Shown here piece after piece: positions 59,111 through 64,000 of a stretch of DNA of 64,000 bases. How positions within the stretch are numbered: the stretch's first letter is position 1; each line of letters begins with the position of its first letter. The stretch covers positions 21,901 to 85,900 of the forward strand of contig CANKTR010000001.1 of NCBI GenBank assembly GCA_947486475.1. Direction: 5' to 3'. The DNA comes from Microbacteriaceae bacterium. Its GTDB lineage: Bacteria > Actinomycetota > Actinomycetes > Actinomycetales > Microbacteriaceae. A model generated the notes under the pieces. The model saw only the letters and a program-made list of their open reading frames with translations, made no database searches and was not told the DNA's origin. The position numbers were made by a program, and so were the translations under genes.

Positions 59111-59854
59111 ATGACCCACACGCTTATTCTGCTTCGCCACGGGAACTCGACCTGGAATCAACAGAACCTGTTCACGGGGTGGGTTGACGTTCGACTGTCC
59201 GAACAGGGGGTTGCCGAGGCGACCCGAGCCGGCGAGTTGTTGGCCGAGAGTGGCCTGGCACCGGATGTGGTGTACACGAGCGTGTTGACGCGCGCGATTC
59301 AAACCGCCAACATCGCCCTTGATGCGGCCGATCGTTCGTGGATTCCGGTGAAACGGTCGTGGCGACTCAATGAACGGCACTATGGCGCGCTGCAGGGCAA
59401 GGACAAAGCACAAACTCTCGACGAGTTCGGCGCGGAACAGTTCCAGTTGTGGAGGCGGTCGTTCGATGTGCCACCGCCGCCCCTCGACGATGAGTCCGAG
59501 TTTTCGCAGGCTCACGACGAACGGTATGCCGGGCTCGGCGCGGATTTACCGCGTACCGAATCGCTCGCTCTCGTTATCGACCGCTTGCTTCCCTATTGGG
59601 ACAGCGACATCGCCCCCGACCTCCGGGCGGGGAAAACCGTCTTGGTGACAGCCCATGGCAATTCGCTTCGCGCTCTGGTCAAGCAGTTGGACGGAATTAG
59701 TGACGAGGACATCGCTGAACTGAACATCCCGACGGGAATCCCGCTCGTGTACACCCTGGATGACGACCTCAAACCCATTGGCACAGCCGAATACCTGGAT
59801 CCCGAGGCGGCGGCCGCGGGAGCGGCTGCGGTCGCTAATCAGGGGAAAAAGTAG
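59111..59854 (+). CDS. gpmA: 2,3-bisphosphoglycerate-dependent phosphoglycerate mutase
   Basis: A 247-aa enzyme of glycolysis. The catalytic '[20 protein letters not shown]' (phospho-His in RHG) starts the protein, with '[10 protein letters not shown]', '[15 protein letters not shown]' and '[13 protein letters not shown]' as further diagnostic parts. The true start is ATG 59111; the open frame extends 120 codons upstream only through the antisense strand of the methyltransferase. It ends 5 bases before the convergent lipoprotein gene. Confidence 0.96.
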   Translation: MTHTLILLRHGNSTWNQQNLFTGWVDVRLSEQGVAEATRAGELLAESGLAPDVVYTSVLTRAIQTANIALDAADRSWIPVKRSWRLNERHYGALQGKDKAQTLDEFGAEQFQLWRRSFDVPPPPLDDESEFSQAHDERYAGLGADLPRTESLALVIDRLLPYWDSDIAPDLRAGKTVLVTAHGNSLRALVKQLDGISDEDIAELNIPTGIPLVYTLDDDLKPIGTAEYLDPEAAAAGAAAVANQGKK

Positions 59855-59858
59855 CGCG

Positions 59859-60377
59859 CTAGCCCTCGGGCGTTTCCGACGGCGTCGGAATGGGCGTCGG
59901 CTCGGGTGTGAAGAGTGACGGCGAATAGGCGGTGTACAGCGGGTTGCTCGCATCGAGGACGGGAACCGCGAGCGTTGCGCCGTCCTGACCGCCGTACTGG
60001 AAGTACACGTCGAGGTATTGACCGGCGACCAGACCGAGACCGCGCACGATGATCGGGTAACCGTCGGCCAAGCCGATTTTGGTGAGGCCTTCGTTCGCGA
60101 CGAGAGTGACATCGAACGCAGTGTCACCGCGCAATTCGGCGGTCACGTATTGAACGTTGGTGGTCGGGTTCACGATGGTGCCGATCAACGACGCGTCCCC
60201 ACTGGCGTCGGTGATGATTAGGACGTTGCGGAATTTGAGGTCGCCGACGACGATGTTGAGACCGTCACCCGCCGAATATTCCTTTTGTGTCGCTGTCGGC
60301 ACGAGCAGACCACAACCTGCGGTTCCCGCAAGAAGAGCCGAGGCAAGGGCGACGGTGGTGAGAGCGCGAAGAGACAC
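59859..60377 (-). CDS. Conserved actinobacterial lipoprotein
   Basis: A 172-aa secreted protein. Signal 'ALTTVALASALLAGTAGCG' with lipobox 'LAGTAGC' makes C22 the lipid anchor. The mature part is a single beta-rich domain ('LNIVVGDLKFRNVLIITDAS', 'TTNVQYVTAELRG') and ends in a Pro-Thr-Glu-rich tail ('PTPIPTPSETPEG'). GTG start with AAGGAA before it. Its position beside carD is common in Microbacteriaceae. Function unknown. Confidence 0.82.
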   Translation of the reverse strand: MSLRALTTVALASALLAGTAGCGLLVPTATQKEYSAGDGLNIVVGDLKFRNVLIITDASGDASLIGTIVNPTTNVQYVTAELRGDTAFDVTLVANEGLTKIGLADGYPIIVRGLGLVAGQYLDVYFQYGGQDGATLAVPVLDASNPLYTAYSPSLFTPEPTPIPTPSETPEG

Positions 60378-60470
60378 GGGGATTCCTTACAACGGTGGGG
60401 CGAAAAATCTGTTGTCAGTCTAGCGGAACGCATCGCGCACCTCGGGGGAAGTCGCGACCGTCCCCTGTGG

Positions 60471-60476
60471 TAAAAT
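60471..60476 (+). promoter_or_regulatory. -10 box of carD
   Basis: TAAAAT lies 28 bases before the ATG; AAAGGAG is at 60489-60495. carD therefore has a leader and a normal ribosome site, unlike many neighbours. Confidence 0.55.
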
Positions 60477-60504
60477 TGAAGTTCTGCTAAAGGAGATTCT
60501 GTAC

Positions 60505-60987
60505 ATGGCATTCAAAGTCGGAGAAACAGTCGTCTATCCTCATCACGGCGCCGCCAAAATTATCGCAATCACGGTCCGCGATTTTCGGGGAGAAAAACAG
60601 AAGTTTCTCAAACTTCAGGTCTCCCAGAGCAACCTCGAAATCATGGTCCCCGAGAGCATGGTCGAAGACGTCGGAGTCCGCGACGTGATCGACAAGGCGG
60701 GACTCAAGGTCGTGTTTGGTGTTCTCCGGGACCCCATCGTCGAAGAACCTGCCAACTGGTCGCGCCGGTACAAGGCGAACTTGGAAAAACTTGCCTCCGG
60801 TGATGTCATAAAGGTTTCGGAGGTCGTTCGCGACCTGTGGCGCCGCGAGCAGGACCGCGGATTGTCGGCGGGGGAAAAGCGAATGCTGGCAAAGGCCCGC
60901 CAAATCCTGATTTCGGAACTCGCACTCGCCGAAAAGACCGACGAGGAACGCGCCTCGAACCGCCTCGACCAGGTTCTCGCCTCCTAA
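60505..60987 (+). CDS. carD: CarD-family transcription regulator
   Basis: A 160-aa protein: Tudor-like RNA-polymerase interaction domain in residues 1-65 ('[20 protein letters not shown]', '[17 protein letters not shown]') and a helical DNA-binding C-terminus ('[18 protein letters not shown]' with the key Trp). CarD binds the RNA polymerase beta subunit and stabilises open complexes at rRNA and other promoters; it is essential in mycobacteria. The next gene ispDF starts seven bases later. Confidence 0.95.
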   Translation: MAFKVGETVVYPHHGAAKIIAITVRDFRGEKQKFLKLQVSQSNLEIMVPESMVEDVGVRDVIDKAGLKVVFGVLRDPIVEEPANWSRRYKANLEKLASGDVIKVSEVVRDLWRREQDRGLSAGEKRMLAKARQILISELALAEKTDEERASNRLDQVLAS

Positions 60988-60993
60988 ATCCCC

Positions 60994-62109
60994 ATGCCAT
61001 CGGTCGGGCTCGTACTCGTCGCAGCCGGGTCGGGTGTTCGACTCGGGCGGGGTATCCCCAAAGCGTTCGTCGAAATTGATGGAGTCCCTTTGCTCACGCG
61101 AGCTCTCGATGTCGTGCGTGAACTTTCCCCCGAAGAAATTGTGATCGCGGGACCGCCCGCGCACCTCGACGAGGTTCGCGCACTGGTCGCCGAGTCGGGT
61201 CTCTCGGTGCTTGTCGTCGCCGGCGGGGAAACCCGCACCGACAGCATCCGAAACGCGGTCGCGGCCATGCCGGCCGTCGACATCGTCCTCATTCATGACG
61301 TCGCGCGGGCGGCGACCCCGCTCGAGGTGTTCCACCGCGTCGTGGACGAAGTGGCCCAGACGAATGACGGGGTGATTCCCGTCGTGCCCGTGGTCGACAC
61401 CATCGTCGTCGCTGACGAGGGCATCGTCACGGACAACACCGATCGTGCTCGACTCAACCGAGTCCAAACCCCACAGGGATTCCCCGCATCACTCTTTGCC
61501 GAGGCGATCGCCGGCGCATCAGGGGATTTCACCGATGATGCAAGCATCTGGCGTTCGAACGGCGGCACGGTCCGCACGGTGGCCGGCGACGAACGCGCAC
61601 ACAAAATCACGATCGAAGCGGACGTCGACGCGGTTTCGACAACCGCGCGAGTCGGACTGGGGACCGACACGCACGCTTTCGGCGACACCACCCCGTTGTG
61701 GCTCGGCTGTGTCGAATGGCCCGACGAAATCGGGCTCTCCGGACATTCCGACGGCGACGCCGTCGCGCACGCCCTCTGTGACGCGCTCCTCGCCGGTGGC
61801 GGGCTCGGTGACATCGGGACCGTGTTCGGAACCGACGACCCCCGATACGCGGGGGCGCGGGGCGAGGTATTCATTCGCGGAGCACTCGAGAAACTGGGCG
61901 AAGCGGGATTTACCGCCCGTTCGGCGTCGGTCCAAATCGTTGGGAATCGACCGAAAGTCGGACCTCGTCGACTCGAGATTGAACGCACGCTCAGCGCCAT
62001 TACCGGTGTTCCTGTTTCGGTCAGCGCCACCACCACCGACGGGCTCGGCTTCACTGGCGAAGGCAAAGGCATCACCGCCGTCGCCATCGCTCACGTGACG
62101 ACTCGATAA
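60994..62109 (+). CDS. ispDF: Bifunctional IspD/IspF (MEP pathway)
   Basis: A 371-aa fusion. Residues 1-215 are IspD (CDP-ME synthase) with 'LVAAGSGVRLGRGIPKAF' and 'RVQTPQGFPASLF'. Residues about 217-371 are IspF (MECDP synthase) with metal ligands in 'GLGTDTHAF' (D-x-H) and 'SGHSDGDAVAHALCDALLAG', plus 'GDIGTVF'. The enzymes catalyse two non-adjacent steps of isoprenoid synthesis. Fusion of the two is typical for many Microbacteriaceae and some proteobacteria. Confidence 0.96.
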   Translation: MPSVGLVLVAAGSGVRLGRGIPKAFVEIDGVPLLTRALDVVRELSPEEIVIAGPPAHLDEVRALVAESGLSVLVVAGGETRTDSIRNAVAAMPAVDIVLIHDVARAATPLEVFHRVVDEVAQTNDGVIPVVPVVDTIVVADEGIVTDNTDRARLNRVQTPQGFPASLFAEAIAGASGDFTDDASIWRSNGGTVRTVAGDERAHKITIEADVDAVSTTARVGLGTDTHAFGDTTPLWLGCVEWPDEIGLSGHSDGDAVAHALCDALLAGGGLGDIGTVFGTDDPRYAGARGEVFIRGALEKLGEAGFTARSASVQIVGNRPKVGPRRLEIERTLSAITGVPVSVSATTTDGLGFTGEGKGITAVAIAHVTTR

Positions 62110-62116
62110 CGCTCGG

Positions 62117-62122
62117 TAACAT
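62117..62122 (+). promoter_or_regulatory. -10 box before cysS
   Basis: TAACAT ends six bases before GTG 62129, so cysS can be made from its own leaderless mRNA as well as from the carD-ispDF transcript. Confidence 0.55.
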
Positions 62123-62128
62123 GGGCAC

Positions 62129-63505
62129 GTGCCCATTCGTCTTTTCGATACCGTCACGCAGTCACTGCGTGATTTCGAACCGCGCAGGCCGGGACAGGTC
62201 GGAATTTATGTGTGTGGCCCGACAGTGCAATCGTCGCCGCACATTGGGCACCTTCGAAGCGCACTCGTGTATGACCTTTGGCGACGGTGGTTCGCCTACC
62301 GCGGGTTCACCGTGACCCTCGTGCGGAACGTCACCGACATCGACGACAAGATCCTCGCGATTGGTGGCACCGAAGAGTGGTGGTCGCTCGCGGCCCGGGT
62401 CGAACGAGAATTCGCGTCACACGCCCTCGTTCTGGGGATTCTTCCGCCGACCGTCGAGCCGCGCGCCACGGGCCACATCACCGACATGATTTCGTTGATA
62501 GCTCGGCTGATCGACCGCGGCCACGCGTATCCGGCAGAGGACGGCACGGGAGATGTCTTTTTTTCCGTCGCGTCGTGGCCGGACTACGGTCACTTGACCC
62601 GTCAATCACCTGACGATGTTGAATCGGACGGTGCCGCGGACGAGCGGGGCAAAAAAGATTCACGGGATTTTGCGCTGTGGAAAGGTCGTAAATCGTCCGA
62701 ACCCGAAACGGCGTCCTGGGAGTCCCCCTGGGGTCGCGGGCGCCCCGGCTGGCACATCGAATGTTCGGCAATGGCGACACGTTACCTCGGGACGGCGTTC
62801 GACATTCACGGGGGCGGTTTGGACCTGCGATTCCCCCACCACGAAAACGAGCTCGCCCAGTCTCGGGCGGCGGGCGACGAGTTCGCGACAACGTGGTTGC
62901 ACAACGGACTGGTGACCATGAACGGTCGGAAAATGTCCAAGTCTCTCGGTAACGTCCTTCTCGCCGCTGACCTGTTGGCTCAGACCGACCCGGTGACCGC
63001 CCGCTATCTGCTCCTCGCCCCGCACTATCGATCCACGATGGACGTTCACGACGGTTCCGTTGCGGAAGCGGCGGCAGCCTGGGACCGTATCCGCGGTTTC
63101 GCCCACCGCACCGCGGGGCTTGTCACCGACACCGCCTCGGTGCCCGCCGCGTTCGCCGCGGCGATGGATGACGACCTCGCTCTCCCCACCGCGCTCGCGG
63201 TTCTTCATGACACCGTTCGCGCGGGAAACACGGCGATGGATGCGGGGGATGAGGTGGCAGCGGGTGTCTCTGCAAACGAGGTCGCGGCGATGCTGACTGT
63301 CCTCGGCCTCGACGGTTCGGCGCGCGCGGAGGGTGCGACCACGGCCGCTCTCGGTGTCTTGGTTGAGCGTCTCGTAGCGGAGCGCAATCGGGCACGTTCC
63401 GACCAGGACTGGGCGACGGCCGACAGAATTCGCGACGACATCGACGCCGCGGGAATCACGCTGGAAGACGGCGCCGACACAACCCGATGGAGCATCAATG
63501 GTTAA
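62129..63505 (+). CDS. cysS: Cysteinyl-tRNA synthetase
   Basis: A 458-aa class I synthetase. 'YVCGPTVQSSPHIGHLRSAL' contains the zinc Cys and HIGH motif; 'WHIECSAMATRYLGTAFDIH', 'GGGLDLRFPHHENELAQS' and the 'GRKMSKSLGN' KMSKS loop follow. Charges tRNA-Cys with cysteine in the cytosol. Start GTG. The stop overlaps the rlmB start by eight bases. Confidence 0.97.
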   Translation: MPIRLFDTVTQSLRDFEPRRPGQVGIYVCGPTVQSSPHIGHLRSALVYDLWRRWFAYRGFTVTLVRNVTDIDDKILAIGGTEEWWSLAARVEREFASHALVLGILPPTVEPRATGHITDMISLIARLIDRGHAYPAEDGTGDVFFSVASWPDYGHLTRQSPDDVESDGAADERGKKDSRDFALWKGRKSSEPETASWESPWGRGRPGWHIECSAMATRYLGTAFDIHGGGLDLRFPHHENELAQSRAAGDEFATTWLHNGLVTMNGRKMSKSLGNVLLAADLLAQTDPVTARYLLLAPHYRSTMDVHDGSVAEAAAAWDRIRGFAHRTAGLVTDTASVPAAFAAAMDDDLALPTALAVLHDTVRAGNTAMDAGDEVAAGVSANEVAAMLTVLGLDGSARAEGATTAALGVLVERLVAERNRARSDQDWATADRIRDDIDAAGITLEDGADTTRWSING

Positions 63506-64000
63506 GCCAGGACGACCCGGAGCAGCAAAAGCTAAAAAGGGACCCCTCAAGGGCTCGGGCGGGAAACAGCGTCGATCGCTCGAAGGACGCGGACCCACAC
63601 CCAAGGCGGAGGACCGCACCTGGCACCCCGCCGGGAAACGGAAAATCGCGCAGGAGAGACTCGCCGAAGCACGCGAACGCTTCGGCAAGACGCCGTCCAA
63701 AGCGCCTCAACGAACGGTTCGTCGGGGCAAGGACAGCGACAACGAAGTCATTAACGGCCGAAATTCAGTGCTTGAAGCACTGCGCACCAACGTCCCTGCC
63801 ACGACGCTGTATATCGCGTCGCGAGTCGAATTCGACGACCGGGTGAAAGAGGCGTTGGCGCTCGCCACGAAAAAGGGGATTGCCATCCTCGAAATCATGC
63901 GCCCCGAAATGGATCGGTTGTGCGGCGAGAATTCGGTTCACCAGGGGATCGCACTGGCGGTGCCGCCCTACGAATACAAGCACCCACTCGAGCTGCTCGA
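63498..64000 (+). CDS. rlmB: 23S rRNA (guanosine-2'-O-) methyltransferase RlmB/TrmH family (5' part)
   Basis: The gene starts at ATG 63498 and runs off the window end (167 codons seen). The N-terminal 85 residues are basic and low-complexity ('KPGRPGAAKAKKGPLKGSGG'), typical of actinobacterial RlmB. The substrate-binding domain then starts 'NEVINGRNSVLEALRTNVPA' and continues 'LYIASRVEFDDRVKEALALA' and 'LCGENSVHQGIALAVPPYEY'. The SPOUT catalytic domain lies beyond the window. Coupled to cysS, as in most actinobacteria. Confidence 0.92.
   Translation, partial: MVKPGRPGAAKAKKGPLKGSGGKQRRSLEGRGPTPKAEDRTWHPAGKRKIAQERLAEARERFGKTPSKAPQRTVRRGKDSDNEVINGRNSVLEALRTNVPATTLYIASRVEFDDRVKEALALATKKGIAILEIMRPEMDRLCGENSVHQGIALAVPPYEYKHPLELL

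Overview
This window comes from a high-GC Gram-positive bacterium, most likely an actinobacterium of the Microbacteriaceae type. The pointers are a CarD regulator followed by a fused ispDF, cysS and rlmB; GntR, MarR and GlnR-like regulators; a DtxR-type iron box; a LAxTG sorting signal; secreted proteins ending in the 'TPTISG...WLRNG...YKLKSAD' module typical of the family; and many start codons placed 6-7 nt after a TAnnnT -10 box, as in leaderless actinobacterial mRNAs. The family is an inference; the phylum is well supported. Gene density is very high and no stretch over 300 bases lacks a gene. I see no transposase, integrase, CRISPR array or phage gene.

Left part (1-24300) is a catabolic island. 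It opens with a cut class III extradiol dioxygenase and an HpaG-like hydrolase (homoprotocatechuate-type ring cleavage), overlapping a [3Fe-4S] ferredoxin and followed by a ferredoxin reductase and a zinc alcohol dehydrogenase. Next is a MaoC-CitE-CaiB trio of the itaconate/mesaconate/citramalyl-CoA type. On the opposite strand lie etfB-etfA and a b561-type membrane cytochrome, then a GntR/FCD regulator divergent from an acyl-CoA dehydrogenase and a succinate-semialdehyde dehydrogenase. From 13 to 24.3 kb come two glutamine-synthetase-like ligases, two class I glutamine-amidotransferase-like hydrolases, a PuuC-like aldehyde dehydrogenase, an alcohol dehydrogenase, an amino-acid/polyamine permease, a cytochrome P450, a MarR regulator and a second, nearly identical ferredoxin. 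The simplest reading is uptake of an amine, gamma-glutamylation, oxidation by P450 and dehydrogenases, deglutamylation, and feeding into the CoA and succinate-semialdehyde branches. Four intergenic sites share an 18-bp TCGTT-N8-AACGA-like motif, which suggests one regulon, perhaps under the MarR protein.

Middle part (24300-34900): a small sigma-region-4-like protein, an SDR, a decayed homocysteine methyltransferase, and three tandem paralogues of a secreted metalloprotease. The third has lost its catalytic domain, and a 47-bp duplicated piece of the neighbouring SDR gene marks the rearrangement. Then follow an MpaB-like oxygenase, DUF998 and DUF2834 membrane proteins and a DUF2130 coiled-coil/nuclease-like protein.

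Right part (34900-64000): a heterodimeric ABC exporter, a cupin, a ROK kinase with a SIS isomerase, an iron ABC importer behind a DtxR box, CPBP and UbiA membrane proteins, an RTX-repeat secreted protein, a TetR regulator, an orphan LAxTG anchor fragment, a GNAT enzyme, tRNA-Lys, a beta-lactamase-fold hydrolase and an orphan TAXI protein. It ends in housekeeping genes: mutT1-ppk-GlnR-like regulator, ygfZ-like, methyltransferase, gpmA, carD, ispDF, cysS and rlmB (cut by the window end).
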